This document shows positions 18,760 through 28,045 of a stretch of 64,000 nt of DNA, in pieces. Position numbers and translations under genes: made by a program. Source of the stretch: Desulfurococcales archaeon (lineage in GTDB: Archaea; Thermoproteota; Thermoprotei_A; Sulfolobales; WAQK01); contig JALWQH010000043.1 in assembly GCA_027083135.1 (NCBI GenBank), forward strand, positions 62,001 to 126,000. The letters are read 5' to 3'. A model generated the notes under the pieces. That model was not told the origin of the DNA and did not search any database. It worked only from the letters and a program-made list of their open reading frames with translations. Numbering within the stretch: position 1 is the stretch's first letter; each line of letters begins with the position of its first letter.

Positions 18760-19551
18760 GTGGCATGCATCCCTATAGTTAAGAATATACTTAATGAAAA
18801 ACACCCCTACGTCTACCTCGACGACACTGCTACTCATGCACGATCAGTTATGAGGGAGACAGGGGTCAGAATTCTCCCAGTAATAGACCCGGATTACAGG
18901 GTGAGAGGTGTTCTGGGAAGAGTAGAGGTTCTCGGAATAACTGCTACCCGCTCAAACCTCCTAGTCAGAAACCTCATGTCTCCCCCGCTAATAGTGCTGG
19001 ACGTGGAGGATGAGCTGCACGAGGCTGTGAGAAGGATGCTCAGCATAGATGAGTGGTACGCGCCTGTGGTTAGCGGGGATAGGTATGCAGGGGTGGCAGG
19101 CCTCGACGGGTTTCTCGCCTTATACTTAAAGAAGGCTCCAGGCCGCCTAGAAGAAGTAAGGGTCTCTGAGGCTATGTCTAGAAACGTGGTCTACGTGCAG
19201 CCCGAGGATCATGTGGGCAGAGTATGGATGAAAATGCTTAAACACCGCTATGCAGGCCTACCCGTCATCGACGGTAAAGGCAGGGTTCTAGGCATAATAA
19301 CGCAGATCGACCTGATAAGAAGAGGGTTTACTAGGCCTGCGCTTGAATCAGAGTCCTCTCCTAAGAGGGGTCCTTCAGCCAGGGAGATAATGGTGGCATC
19401 CCCCATAATACTAGGCCCCGACGCCAGCCTCCTAGAAGCAGTTAGACTTATGCTGGACAGGGATATTGGAAGAATAATTATATGTGGGCCTGACAGGAAA
19501 TTACTAGGCATACTTGACAGGGAAGATGCAGCACGCATCCTCCTAGAGTAG
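18760..19551 (+). CDS. Four-CBS-domain protein
   Basis: A 263-residue protein made of four CBS motifs in tandem (around HPYVYLDDTATHARSVM; VRNLMSPPLIVLDVEDELH; VSEAMSRNVVYVQPEDHVGR; AREIMVASPIILGPDASLLE), so two Bateman modules and no other domain. The first repeat is the most degenerate. GTG start after ATGGGG. Ligand and partner are unknown; the family binds adenosine-containing ligands. It lies 67 bases after the first CBS gene and 12 bases before the third. Confidence 0.85.
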   Translation: MACIPIVKNILNEKHPYVYLDDTATHARSVMRETGVRILPVIDPDYRVRGVLGRVEVLGITATRSNLLVRNLMSPPLIVLDVEDELHEAVRRMLSIDEWYAPVVSGDRYAGVAGLDGFLALYLKKAPGRLEEVRVSEAMSRNVVYVQPEDHVGRVWMKMLKHRYAGLPVIDGKGRVLGIITQIDLIRRGFTRPALESESSPKRGPSAREIMVASPIILGPDASLLEAVRLMLDRDIGRIIICGPDRKLLGILDREDAARILLE

Positions 19552-19563
19552 AGGGTGGTGTGA

Positions 19564-20505
19564 ATGGCTTACAGAGGAACTCCTAGAAGGCCTGAGGGCA
19601 TAAGGTGGCTTAGAAGCGACGGTAAACCCAACTTCTCCACACGCCTCTACCGCAGGGAGGGGGAGCTTAAGATACTCGCCACAAGGCCCGTAATCCATGT
19701 GGCCCCTACAACCCCCTTCGGCGAGGCCCTTGAGACCATGGCTAAACATAATGTGAGGGCCCTGCCCGTAGCGCAGCCCAGTGATAAGGCTCTTGCAGGC
19801 CTCCTCAAGCTATCCAATATTGTAAGCTATCTTGGAGGAGGAGAACTCTACAACATCGTTGTTAACAGGTATGGGGGATCGATATATAAGGCTATGGAGG
19901 AGCCTGTAGACAGCATAATGGATAGACACCCCTTCACAGCAACCATTATGGATAGGCTGACCGGAGTGCTGGAGAGAATGGTGCTTGAAGGCGTAGGCGT
20001 GGTCGTCGTAGTTGACTCTGAGGGCAGGCTCTACGGCATTCTAACGGAGCATGACATTGTTAGAAGGCTCATGGAGAAGAAGGTGGGGGTAAGGGTCTCG
20101 GAGGTGATGGCTAGGAACGTGGTAACAATTGATGTTGAGGCTAGCCTCATGGATGCTGCTAAAAGAATGATAAAGTACAGGTTCCGCAGGCTCCCAGCAG
20201 TTGATCCTGCAGGCGATGTTAAAGGCATGCTGACAGCCAAGGATATAGTCAGGTTCTTTGGAACACATCAGGCATACATCCATGTGACCAGAGGGTTGGT
20301 GGAGGAGGCTATGAGCGTCCCCGTGTACGAGGTCATGAGCCCAGTGTTCTACACTGTGCCGCCCGACATGGATGTAGGTGACGCGGCAACTCTTATGGCT
20401 GAGAAGGGTGTCAGCAGCCTACTGGTCGTCAAGGGTGGGAGGCTTAAGGGAATAATAACTGAGAGGGACGTCCTCTTCGCATTAGCTGCCAATAAGCCTA
20501 GCTAG
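19564..20505 (+). CDS. Four-CBS-domain protein with basic N-terminal extension
   Basis: A 313-residue protein. The first 35 residues (rich in Arg, e.g. GTPRRPEGIRWLR) precede four CBS motifs: RPVIHVAPTTPFGEALETM, VDSIMDRHPFTATIMDRL, VSEVMARNVVTIDVEASLMD and VYEVMSPVFYTVPPDMDVGD, each ending in a typical GxLT/GIITERDxx strand-helix. The basic start might contact nucleic acid; that is inference. ATG start 12 bases after the previous gene, so one operon. Confidence 0.85.
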   Translation: MAYRGTPRRPEGIRWLRSDGKPNFSTRLYRREGELKILATRPVIHVAPTTPFGEALETMAKHNVRALPVAQPSDKALAGLLKLSNIVSYLGGGELYNIVVNRYGGSIYKAMEEPVDSIMDRHPFTATIMDRLTGVLERMVLEGVGVVVVVDSEGRLYGILTEHDIVRRLMEKKVGVRVSEVMARNVVTIDVEASLMDAAKRMIKYRFRRLPAVDPAGDVKGMLTAKDIVRFFGTHQAYIHVTRGLVEEAMSVPVYEVMSPVFYTVPPDMDVGDAATLMAEKGVSSLLVVKGGRLKGIITERDVLFALAANKPS

Positions 20506-20580
20506 GCATAGATTATTTTACACCAGGCTTAGATTCATATGTGATGAGGTGTGGGCATCTAGGCTTCAGGGTGATGAATA

Positions 20581-21384
20581 ATGGCCGTATATGTTACCGT
20601 GGGAGACATAATGATCACTGATTTCCCATACGTGGATAAGAATGACAGCATACATCACGCCGTCAGGCTCATGGATAAACACGAGCTGGATAGAGTTCTC
20701 GTCACAGAGTCTGGGAGGCTTGTAGGCGTGGTAACCAAGAAGGATATAATAGTTAAACTAGGCGCTGCGCGTAGGAGGAGGCTGAGCCCCGGTAGAATGA
20801 GGGTTTCAGGCTTCATGACTATGAACCCCCTGACAGTGGAGCCCAGCACACCTATACCTGAAGCAGCCTCAATTATGGCTGAGAGAAATATCAGCGGCCT
20901 GCCTGTCCTGGAGGATGGGAGGCTTGTAGGGCTTATCACCAAGTGGGAGCTGCTCAGAGTGGTGGAGGGCGATAATACCCCTATCTCAGCCCTCTCAGCA
21001 ACAATGCCTATGGCTCTACGGACAAACGACACAATACTTCATGCTAGGAAGATGCTGCTGGACAATGATCTCCTTCTCCTACCAGTACTCGATGAGGAGA
21101 ACAGGGTTGTGGGAACTGTGAGCATAGATGAGGTGGCAGACGTGTTATTCGCCTTCTACGAGATTGTTCCAGCCAAGTATAGGAGGGAGAGGATACACAG
21201 CATACTTGTATCAGACTTCATGAGGCTTAGGCCTCCACTCATGCCTGGAGAGGCAAGCATAGGCGAGGCTGCAGGCCTGATGAGGGAGAGGAAGCATCGA
21301 GGAGTTATAGTGGTGAGCGGGGAGACTCCAACAGGCCTTATAACGCTGAACGAGGTGACACTATACGTAGCCAGGCGGGCCTAA
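20581..21384 (+). CDS. Four-CBS-domain protein
   Basis: A 267-residue protein of four CBS motifs (VGDIMITDFPYVDKNDSIHH; VSGFMTMNPLTVEPSTPIPE; ISALSATMPMALRTNDTILH, degenerate; VSDFMRLRPPLMPGEASIGE). ATG 20581 follows GGGTGATG by four bases. Its TAA stop overlaps the ATG of the Mut7-C gene by one base (TAATG), so the CBS series is translationally linked to a nuclease-like protein. Confidence 0.85.
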   Translation: MAVYVTVGDIMITDFPYVDKNDSIHHAVRLMDKHELDRVLVTESGRLVGVVTKKDIIVKLGAARRRRLSPGRMRVSGFMTMNPLTVEPSTPIPEAASIMAERNISGLPVLEDGRLVGLITKWELLRVVEGDNTPISALSATMPMALRTNDTILHARKMLLDNDLLLLPVLDEENRVVGTVSIDEVADVLFAFYEIVPAKYRRERIHSILVSDFMRLRPPLMPGEASIGEAAGLMRERKHRGVIVVSGETPTGLITLNEVTLYVARRA

Positions 21385-21878
21385 TGCCTAGATACAGGTT
21401 TCTAGCAGACGCTATGCTTGGCAGCCTAGCAAGATGGCTTAGGATGCTAGGCTACGATACGCTTTACGCAGGCAGTCTAAGCGACTACTCTATCCTAGAG
21501 ATGCTGGGAAGAGATGACGGCAGAATACTTTTAACGAGGGATAGAGGGCTGTGCAGGAGGGCCCTAAACAAGGGGTATAGATGCATACTTCTCAGGGAGT
21601 TCAGCGTGGAGGACGACCTATACATCCTGGCACGTAAGCTTAAGCTAGAACTACGGGTCGACCCTTCCAGAAGCAGGTGCCCAGTATGCAATGCTCCGCT
21701 ACGCGAGGCGAGGAGAGAAGAAGTCGAGGGAAAAGTCCCGCCAAGCATACTCAGGCTTCACGACAAGTTCTGGATATGCACAGGGTGCGGCAAGGTGTAT
21801 TGGAGAGGCGGGCATTGGAGAGGGATAGAGGAGGTGTTAAAGAGGGTGAAGCTAAGGATCAATGGGGAGGAGAGTTGA
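21384..21878 (+). CDS. Mut7-C (DUF82) PIN-like RNase domain protein
   Basis: A 164-residue protein. The N-terminal PIN-like domain has RFLADAMLGSLARWLRMLGY with the first acidic residue, ILLTRDRGLCRRA with the second acidic site, and a C-terminal zinc ribbon with CPVCNAPL and CTGCGKVYWRG. This is the Mut7-C domain, found alone in archaea and fused to an exonuclease in animal Mut-7; RNase activity is predicted. Its position directly after four CBS genes (one-base overlap) and before AMMECR1 (four-base overlap) suggests one transcript. Confidence 0.9.
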   Translation: MPRYRFLADAMLGSLARWLRMLGYDTLYAGSLSDYSILEMLGRDDGRILLTRDRGLCRRALNKGYRCILLREFSVEDDLYILARKLKLELRVDPSRSRCPVCNAPLREARREEVEGKVPPSILRLHDKFWICTGCGKVYWRGGHWRGIEEVLKRVKLRINGEES

Positions 21879-22537
21879 GCAGCCCTATACATCCATCCGA
21901 GGTCACGTTTGAGGAGGGAGTATTCCTGGTGAGGCTTTCAAGGAAAGCTGTCGAACAATTATTGAGGAGTAATGAGAGGATAAGCGCGCCTAGCAGCACG
22001 CCTCCCAGCCTCAGGAGGCCTGGAGCATCATTCGTCACAATTGAAACATTCATAGACGAGGATCACAGGGAGCTTAGGGGATGCATAGGATTCGTAGAGC
22101 CTGTGAAACCACTGGTAGACTCAGTCATAGATGCAGCCATAGAGGCTGCAATACATGATCCAAGATTCCCGCCGATGACTCCGGGAGAACTAGACCTAGT
22201 AACATTTGAGGTAAGCATACTATCCGTGAAGAAGCCTCTCCCCAGCAATCCTGAGGAGAGGCCTAAGAGCATAATTATAGGTAAGCATGGCCTAATAGTT
22301 GAGAAGGGCATATATAGGGGCCTCCTGCTCCCCCAAGTACCAGTGGAGTACGGGTGGGATGAGGAGACATTCCTAGCTGAAACCTGCGTTAAGGCAGGCA
22401 TGCATCCCACATGCTGGCTGGATCCCAATACAACATTCTACTCCTATGAGGCCAGAATATTCAGGGAGAAGAAGCCTAAAGGAGAGGTGGAGGAAAGAAA
22501 ACTGGAGGAGGAGTTTAGACGCCTAGTAGGAGCCTAA
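21875..22537 (+). CDS. AMMECR1 domain protein
   Basis: A 220-residue AMMECR1 protein from TTG 21875, supported by GGGGAGGAG just upstream and a four-base overlap with the preceding stop. The family signature ELRGCIGFVEP is present, with SVIDAAIEAAIHDPRFPPM before LVTFEVSILS and LLLPQVPVEYGWDEETFLAE later. The family is universal in archaea and eukaryotes with unknown biochemical role; the conserved RGCIG loop resembles a ligand site. An upstream frame extension to 21677 overlaps the Mut7-C gene and is not credible. Confidence 0.9.
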   Translation: MSSPIHPSEVTFEEGVFLVRLSRKAVEQLLRSNERISAPSSTPPSLRRPGASFVTIETFIDEDHRELRGCIGFVEPVKPLVDSVIDAAIEAAIHDPRFPPMTPGELDLVTFEVSILSVKKPLPSNPEERPKSIIIGKHGLIVEKGIYRGLLLPQVPVEYGWDEETFLAETCVKAGMHPTCWLDPNTTFYSYEARIFREKKPKGEVEERKLEEEFRRLVGA

Positions 22538-22545
22538 GGCAGCAT

Positions 22546-23133
22546 TCACAGCAGCTCAGCTATCCTTACGGGATGATGAGTTTTCTTGAGGGGCGTCTCA
22601 TGGTTAGTTGTTTTAGGGGGGTAAAGCTCCCCCCTCATGGCTGCCCTAATTATGCTGGCGGGCTGGAGGGGTGGCAGGCGGAGCATAATCCTGGAGCCAG
22701 GGGCGGAGGGCACCGTCTTCCTGTAGGCTTCCTCTAGGCTTACCCTCACCTGCAAGGCTCTGCCCCCCACTATTAGTATGGCTGGCGTAGAGCCAGGCAT
22801 TAGTGACTCGATAAGATCTAAGGCACCTTCCACTCCATGAATACTCGTAGATGTTGTGGGCAGGGCTCTGAGCACAGGCTTCAAGCTGGGCACTTCCACT
22901 CCATACCTAGCTTCCACTACAGGTATCCTCTTAGCCCCCAGCCTCTTGAGCGCTTCTACCCTGTGATGCCCGTCTATTATCATGTGGGATTTATGTTCAA
23001 CTATTATTGGCCTGAATAGGTAGCCTGTACGCATAATGCTGCTGGCAACCTCTAATACTCTGGGAGGTTGAGGCTCCTCGTGTGGCAGTAGGTCGCCTGG
23101 CCTGGCAAGAATGATCTCCACAATAGGCATCAC
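22546..23133 (-). CDS. serK: ParB-fold protein, probable SerK-type free serine kinase
   Basis: A 195-residue ParB/Srx-fold protein. The N-terminus has [20 protein letters not shown], with E19/E20 placed like the catalytic Glu of the archaeal free L-serine kinase SerK, and the signature [16 protein letters not shown] (H56, H57, R58). SerK phosphorylates free serine to O-phosphoserine; Thermococcus SerK feeds cysteine synthesis. This protein is somewhat shorter than that enzyme (about 240). The alternative is a ParB-like DNA-binding protein, but no helix-turn-helix domain follows. Its ATG overlaps the trpB2 stop by four bases, and TrpB2 enzymes can use O-phosphoserine, which supports the kinase reading. 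Confidence 0.65.
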   Translation of the reverse strand: MMPIVEIILARPGDLLPHEEPQPPRVLEVASSIMRTGYLFRPIIVEHKSHMIIDGHHRVEALKRLGAKRIPVVEARYGVEVPSLKPVLRALPTTSTSIHGVEGALDLIESLMPGSTPAILIVGGRALQVRVSLEEAYRKTVPSAPGSRIMLRLPPLQPASIIRAAMRGELYPPKTTNHETPLKKTHHPVRIAELL

Positions 23134-24485
23134 CCCTTGATTCTTGGCAGGTAGCTTAGATCGATTGCCTCGGGCTCAGCATTCACCATTATTCCGGCTA
23201 GGTAGTCCTCGTAGCCTTTAAGGTCCAGTAGCCCGTGGCCGCTGAGGTTGAATAGTATGGTTCTCTCCTCCCCCTTCTTCTTAGCCTCTAAGGCCAGATC
23301 TATGACGGCTTTGACTGCGTGGGCTGATTCGGGGGCTGGCACTATTCCCTCCGCTCTCGCGAACATTACTGCTGCGTTGAAGACCTCTGTCTGCAGGTAC
23401 GCCCTAGGCTCCACGAGCCTCTCTTCGACGAGCACTGTGAGTGTGGGTGCTAATCCATGGTATCTTAGGCCTCCTGCATGGATGGGTGGGGGGATGTAGC
23501 GGTGGCCTATAGTATACATTTTTATTAGGGGGGTTAGGCCTGCTGAGTCCCCGTAATCGTAGGCTACCTTGCCTCTGGTCATGCTTGGCACCGCCCTAGG
23601 CTCCGCTGCAATGAATTTTGCTTCCAGCTTTCCCTTGAGCTTCTCCCTCATGAAGGGGTATGCTAGGCCAGCATAGTTGCTTCCACCCCCCACGCATCCT
23701 ACAATATAGTCTGGCTGCATGTCGATTGCCCTCATCTGCATTAATGCCTCCTCACCTATGATTGTCTGGTGTAGGAGGACGTGGTTGAGGACTGATCCAA
23801 GGCTGTATTTTGCATTAGGGTCGGATGCAGCATCCTCCACTGCTTCGCTTATGGCTATTCCCAGGCTTCCAGGATTGCTTGGATCCTCCTCCAATATTCT
23901 GCGCCCAGCCTCTGTGAGCCTGCTTGGACTTGGAACCACTTCTGCACCATAGGTCTCCATCAATACTCTGCGGTAAGGCTTCTGCTCGTAGCTTACTCTC
24001 ACCATGTATACTCTTAGCTTAAGCCCGTAGAGCGCTGCCGCTAGGCTTAGAGCGGAGCCCCATTGCCCCGCCCCAGTCTCAGTTGTCAGCCTCTCCACAC
24101 CCTCCAGTGCATTATAGTAGGCTTGAGCCGCAGCAGTGTTTATCTTATGGCTTCCAGTAGGCATAGCACCCTCATACTTATAGTATATTCTTGCAGGCGT
24201 ACCCAGCTTCTCCTCAAGCCTCCTAGCCCTGAGCAGAGGTGTAGGCCTCCCTAACTCGAGGTACGTCTCCCTAAGCTCTCCTGGAATATCCACATACCTC
24301 TCCTGGGAGAACTCCTGCTCCACGATGCTTCGGGGGAAGATTACCTCTAGGTCTTCGGGTCTAACAGGCTTTCCGTCAGGCCTTCTTGGAGGCGGAAGAG
24401 GCTTGGGAAGGTCAGGCACAATATTATACCATTGCTTTGGGAGAAGGGATTCCTCCTGAGGCGCCCTTAGAGGCGCAGACCCCAT
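23130..24485 (-). CDS. trpB2: Tryptophan synthase beta chain, TrpB2 type
   Basis: A 451-residue PLP enzyme. PLP Lys114 is in [10 protein letters not shown], the catalytic Glu136 in [10 protein letters not shown], and the PLP phosphate cup in [12 protein letters not shown]. The long N-terminal part (about 75 residues before GRPTPLLRA) and the Trp in GAGQW are typical of TrpB2, the second archaeal clade, which does not pair tightly with TrpA; the Aeropyrum enzyme was reported to use O-phosphoserine plus indole. No trpA lies nearby. A GGTGAG site precedes ATG 24485 and TATTAATAA-like DNA near 24525-24536 could be its TATA box. Confidence 0.93.
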   Translation of the reverse strand: MGSAPLRAPQEESLLPKQWYNIVPDLPKPLPPPRRPDGKPVRPEDLEVIFPRSIVEQEFSQERYVDIPGELRETYLELGRPTPLLRARRLEEKLGTPARIYYKYEGAMPTGSHKINTAAAQAYYNALEGVERLTTETGAGQWGSALSLAAALYGLKLRVYMVRVSYEQKPYRRVLMETYGAEVVPSPSRLTEAGRRILEEDPSNPGSLGIAISEAVEDAASDPNAKYSLGSVLNHVLLHQTIIGEEALMQMRAIDMQPDYIVGCVGGGSNYAGLAYPFMREKLKGKLEAKFIAAEPRAVPSMTRGKVAYDYGDSAGLTPLIKMYTIGHRYIPPPIHAGGLRYHGLAPTLTVLVEERLVEPRAYLQTEVFNAAVMFARAEGIVPAPESAHAVKAVIDLALEAKKKGEERTILFNLSGHGLLDLKGYEDYLAGIMVNAEPEAIDLSYLPRIKG

Positions 24486-24755
24486 TGGCGCATATTCTCA
24501 CCGGCACCCACAATGACCCCACAATGTTATTAATAAACGTTTTCATTCAGCTGTGCTGAGCTTGCAGGCTAGGTGAAACATTGGCTATAATTATCATGGC
24601 GTCTCTGGCAGCCTTGAATACATGGTGTGACCAGAGTATTTGGCGGCGGGTTAAAGCCTAGTTACACAGCCTATTGTTTCTTACATGCTTCCTAGCATCA
24701 TGGCATGCTAGAAGAACTTGTTTATGGTGAAAAGTATGCAAGGATGGATGCCTAG
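24486..24755. other. Intergenic region with a 7-base inverted repeat
   Basis: About 270 bases between trpB2 and the eL33 gene, both on the minus strand; no gene is visible. It holds the trpB2 promoter near 24510-24540 and the inverted repeat CTAGCAT/ATGCTAG (24692-24698 and 24705-24711, six-base spacer), which could be a protein site or hairpin following the eL33 stop-proximal end. Confidence 0.4.
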
Positions 24756-25043
24756 CTAAGGTTGCTTCTCTTCTTCCCGCAGTATTCTTACTTCCCTGCC
24801 TATGGCTTGCCCCGGCAGGTGTGGCTTAAAGGATGCCCTGACTACGCCCTTGCCTCCATGCACCCCTATTATCCTGCCTCTATACGTGTTGCCTTTATCA
24901 TCAACGTATACCGCCTTCAACCCCACCAGTCTTGAAGCCTCCCTCCTGCTTGACACGCCGTGAACATATAGGAGCACCTCGCTTGGATACTGGGTGTTGC
25001 CCCCACGCCTATACCCCATCACTACCCCTCTAAATTCCACCAT
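24756..25043 (-). CDS. rpl35ae: Ribosomal protein eL33 (L35Ae)
   Basis: A 95-residue large-subunit protein. VEFRGVVMGYRRGGNTQYPS, GLKAVYVDDKGNTYRGRIIG and KGVVRASFKPHLPGQAIG match the L35Ae family throughout its length. ATG 25043 follows GGTGATG by seven bases; a GTG at 25055 would add four residues. Among archaea this protein is patchily distributed, common in crenarchaea and Thermococcales. Confidence 0.95.
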   Translation of the reverse strand: MVEFRGVVMGYRRGGNTQYPSEVLLYVHGVSSRREASRLVGLKAVYVDDKGNTYRGRIIGVHGGKGVVRASFKPHLPGQAIGREVRILREEEKQP

Positions 25044-25358
25044 CGCATCCATCACCCGCAGACATCAACTCTACAACTAACTATAATTCTTTACCCATAG
25101 AGCACCCAGTGCTGGTGGATACTAGTAGTATATGCATGTTTTAGGATGCCTGTCTGAAGCCTCCTACCGCCTCAGCTACTAGGAGATTCATTATCTGACA
25201 CTCCTCATTCTCCTTAGCGATTATGCTTGGCCTGGCTAGGCTGGATAGCATGGCTCAGTTCGCCGTGTTACATCCCTGCAACCTGGTTGTAGAGGGTGCA
25301 ACCTAGTGTTAAGCTTTCCATGTTTCCTGGTCTTCGTATTTGCCTGTAAGGGTTGATG
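25044..25358. other. 315-base intergenic region, nothing recognised
   Basis: Lies between the eL33 gene start and the ligase gene stop, both minus strand. A TATA-like ACTATAATTC near 25079-25088 may serve eL33. I find no convincing gene; a possible C-box-like ATGAGGA on the minus strand lacks D boxes at the required spacing. Confidence 0.4.
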
Positions 25359-27152
25359 TTATGCTGGCTTCTCCTCTATTTTCCTTAGCTGTCTCCTATA
25401 CATTTCTAAGAGTTCGTGGGCTGTGGTTGCGTCTTCAGGCGCTTTGTCCGGCCTCCACTGGATGAAGCGTGGGAACCTTATGGATAATCCTGCTCCAGGC
25501 TTAACCGAGTCTGTGCAGCATGTGTGTAGGGGTGATAATGTTATCTCTGCTCCTATTATCTCAGCCACCTTGGATGGCACGAACCAAACGTCCGCCTGCA
25601 TCTTGGAGTCGACTCTAGGATGCTTGTGGGGCACCACTAGATCCTTAAACATTTCTGGAAGCTTGGCTAGATCCTCGTCTGTGAATCCTGAGCCGACCTT
25701 ACATACTGTGCGGAACATGTCTGCATCAGGATCATATGCAGCCATTATGAGCGCCCCGTATGTTCCCCCTCTACGCCCCCTGCCGTAGAATGCTCCCACC
25801 ACGACTAGGTCCACCGTGTCTATCATCTCGCTCTTATAGTCGCGCTTATACTTGATCCAAAGCCACCCCCTGCTGCCTGCCTGGTATACGGCTTGGCTGT
25901 GAGTAGCCTTGACGACTACCCCCTCAGCCCCCTCCGATATTGCTTGGAGGAAGAATTTTTCAAGCTCGTCTGGATCCTCAGTCTCAATATGCTCGGCCAG
26001 CCTGAACTCATCTGACTCGTCGACTATTTCCGAGAGCCTCCTCCTCCTCTCAGGCAGAGGCTTCACAGTATAGTCTTCCCCATCAACATAGAGGATGTCG
26101 AACAGCCTGACATGCACAGGGTACTCCTTCATGGCTACATGTATGTCATGCTTCCTCCTCCTATGCATGAGTTCCTGAAACGGCCTCAACTCCCCTGTCT
26201 CAGGGTTGACTGCCACTATCTCCCCTTCAACTATGGCTTCCTCAGCCTTGATCCTGCTTCTAGCATACTCCTGGACGTCTGGGTACATGTGGGTGATGTT
26301 TTCAAGCCTGCGGGAAAATATGATGACTGTGTCCCCCTTCTTATGTATCTGCCCCCTCTCACCATCATACTTGTACTCAACTATGGCGTGCCCTCCAACC
26401 TTCTTCAATATCTCCACGGGGTTGTTCAGCCTCTCAGCAAGCATGGGGCGTATGGGGACTCCTACCTCAGGCTTTATCCCCTTAAGCTCCTCTATCCCCC
26501 TGGATGCAAGTATCCTTGCAATCTCACCTAGATCCGCCCTGAGATTATAGGCTCTCTCAACCAGAGGTCTGAATCCAGCTGAGCCTGCATACACTGCTGC
26601 CAGGGCATCCATGATGGTTGCATCCCCCACGCCCAGCCTAAGGCGCCCCTCCACGAACCTGACAATATATTTAGCCTCCCTTGGAGTAGCATCCGCTATC
26701 AGCCCTGCAAGGAGCTTCAGCTTCAGATCCCTGCTACCCTCACCTGTAGCCATGGCAACCCTGCTTAGAGTCTCGTATACTTTCTCAAGGGTGAGCTTCT
26801 CCTCCCCGCCTCCGCCCATGAATGCTAGTAGGGAGGTCCTCTGAGCCTGCATTGATTTAAGCCTCTCTGCAGCTAAGCCTAGGTCTCCAAGCTTCTTGTA
26901 GAGGTCCTCTACCTCACGCTCGCTTCGATGAACAGCCAGTGAAACAGCCTTTATGAGCAGCTTCTCCCCAACCCCGAGTTCAGGCAGCCCCTTCCAGTCG
27001 GGCCAAAGCTTACCCATAAGCAGGTATACAACCTTATCCACAAGCTCAGGCGGAGTCTTCTTAAACAGCTCTACTAGAACCATGGTCATCTGAGTCCTAG
27101 CTGAGACCGCCTCAAGCTCCTCGAAAGCCTCAGCCACTACCTCGAACTCCAC
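25359..27152 (-). CDS. lig: ATP-dependent DNA ligase
   Basis: A 597-residue archaeal replicative DNA ligase. Residues 1-230 form the helical DNA-binding domain; the adenylation domain begins with [20 protein letters not shown] and motif [11 protein letters not shown] (active Lys261); motif [11 protein letters not shown], motif [12 protein letters not shown] and motif [14 protein letters not shown] follow; the OB-fold domain ends with [20 protein letters not shown]. It seals Okazaki fragments and repair nicks. The GTG start at 27152 lies 20-27 bases from a palindromic GATATATC box, consistent with a leaderless mRNA. Confidence 0.96.
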   Translation of the reverse strand: MEFEVVAEAFEELEAVSARTQMTMVLVELFKKTPPELVDKVVYLLMGKLWPDWKGLPELGVGEKLLIKAVSLAVHRSEREVEDLYKKLGDLGLAAERLKSMQAQRTSLLAFMGGGGEEKLTLEKVYETLSRVAMATGEGSRDLKLKLLAGLIADATPREAKYIVRFVEGRLRLGVGDATIMDALAAVYAGSAGFRPLVERAYNLRADLGEIARILASRGIEELKGIKPEVGVPIRPMLAERLNNPVEILKKVGGHAIVEYKYDGERGQIHKKGDTVIIFSRRLENITHMYPDVQEYARSRIKAEEAIVEGEIVAVNPETGELRPFQELMHRRRKHDIHVAMKEYPVHVRLFDILYVDGEDYTVKPLPERRRRLSEIVDESDEFRLAEHIETEDPDELEKFFLQAISEGAEGVVVKATHSQAVYQAGSRGWLWIKYKRDYKSEMIDTVDLVVVGAFYGRGRRGGTYGALIMAAYDPDADMFRTVCKVGSGFTDEDLAKLPEMFKDLVVPHKHPRVDSKMQADVWFVPSKVAEIIGAEITLSPLHTCCTDSVKPGAGLSIRFPRFIQWRPDKAPEDATTAHELLEMYRRQLRKIEEKPA

Positions 27153-27171
27153 TCTCCATACCCTGTAACAA

Positions 27172-27179
27172 GATATATC
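27172..27179. promoter_or_regulatory. Palindromic TATA box, ligase promoter
   Basis: GATATATC at 27172-27179, centred about 24 bases upstream of the ligase GTG on the minus strand. Because it is a palindrome it could also direct plus-strand transcription starting near 27200, into the structured region that follows. Confidence 0.45.
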
Positions 27180-27199
27180 ATTACAGGCTTCTTAACTTA

Positions 27200-27432
27200 G
27201 CGTCCCCTTCGCGGCAGAGAACTCCGGGGGGTGGAGTGGATGATTAATTACCCCTCTCTGAGAAAAGAGTACACGGCTCCCCGGGCAATGAGGACTACCC
27301 GGCAAGAAGGATCAATGCATCCTGGTGAATGATCAGTGTTACGCCGATGCCCGGGGGGCAGAATACCCCCGTCCTCCTTGATGAGAATAAGTCGGCAATA
27401 TGCTGTTCCACAATGACGCTACGCCCAGACCC
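27200..27432 (+). ncRNA. Possible structured RNA with pseudoknot potential
   Basis: No coding frame of quality covers this 230-base gap. CCCCGGGCA (27279-27287) can pair perfectly with TGCCCGGGG (27348-27356), and GAGGAC (27290-27295) with GTCCTC (27371-27376); the two helices cross, giving a pseudoknot. AGGAT/ATCCT (27308-27312, 27319-27323) forms a hairpin inside. GGGGG/CCCCC (27354-27358, 27366-27370) competes with the first helix. ATGATTA followed 11 bases later by CTGA (27240-27261) resembles a C/D pair. Strand is assigned only from the shared TATA box and may be wrong; it could instead be the ligase-side spacer without function. Confidence 0.3.
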
Positions 27433-27939
27433 TCACTCCCTCTTCTTCAAGTATCTCTTAGCATATAGTCTGACTCCTCTCCGAAGAGTCTCCTTTATCT
27501 CATCCTTGTCAAGCTCATCCGTTATGTTCCTCACCACGAGTTCCCTGAGATTATTCCTCTCATCAGCTATTATCTCATAGTCTATTATCTCATCCTTATC
27601 CCTGATATCTGTTTCAGCCTCATCGATCATTCTCCGCTTAGTCTCCTCGAGGAACTGTACGAGGTGGAGCTGCACAAGATTGGAGTTCAGGCTCATAGGT
27701 ATTAGGGGGACTAGCCTCACATGATTACTACCTATATACAGGTAGGCGAGCAGATCACCTGCACCCGACTTAACCGATATGGCCTCCTCCCCTGGCTCAG
27801 GCTTAGTCCGCATAAGGCCTCCCACAACCTTTGATTCTATTAGGCCTAATAGAAGCTCATAGAACTCCAGCTCCCTTTTAAGCTGATTCACCTTCTCCTC
27901 CAGGAACCGCTTGATCTCCTCTAGGCTCTCCTCACCCAA
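27433..27939 (-). CDS. Conserved hypothetical protein with N-terminal coiled coil
   Basis: A 168-residue acidic/basic soluble protein I do not recognise. Residues 1-35 (LEEIKRFLEEKVNQLKRELE) look like a coiled coil; the middle (about 52-95) is beta-rich (AISVKSGAGDLLAYLYIGSN, HVRLVPLIP), and the last 70 residues are helical and highly charged (ETDIRDKDEIIDYEIIADER). No catalytic motif is visible. The start is TTG 27939 with a weak upstream site. It is divergent from the exported Lon-fold protein gene. Confidence 0.6.
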   Translation of the reverse strand: MGEESLEEIKRFLEEKVNQLKRELEFYELLLGLIESKVVGGLMRTKPEPGEEAISVKSGAGDLLAYLYIGSNHVRLVPLIPMSLNSNLVQLHLVQFLEETKRRMIDEAETDIRDKDEIIDYEIIADERNNLRELVVRNITDELDKDEIKETLRRGVRLYAKRYLKKRE

Positions 27940-28045
27940 GGCCCCGCAGCCTCAACCCTACACTAATATGCCTGGAGAAGCCTAAAATAGGGTTTGGAGG
28001 CCTGGGAAGCTGTAGGCGGAGGCCCTGCAGGATGGGTGGAAGAAT

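Noticed and set aside
20541-20590. Two RTGATGA elements spaced as C and C' boxes before the fourth CBS gene
   Set aside because: No CTGA or near-CTGA lies at D or D' distance; the second element is explained as the ribosome binding site of the gene at 20581.
18264-21384. CBS gene series as a broken single gene or pseudogene
   Set aside because: Each gene has its own start with a ribosome binding site, complete CBS motifs and no frameshift signature.
21677-21874. N-terminal extension of the AMMECR1 frame
   Set aside because: It overlaps the zinc-ribbon end of the Mut7-C gene in another frame and gives a basic, low-complexity sequence; TTG 21875 with GGGGAGGAG is a better start.
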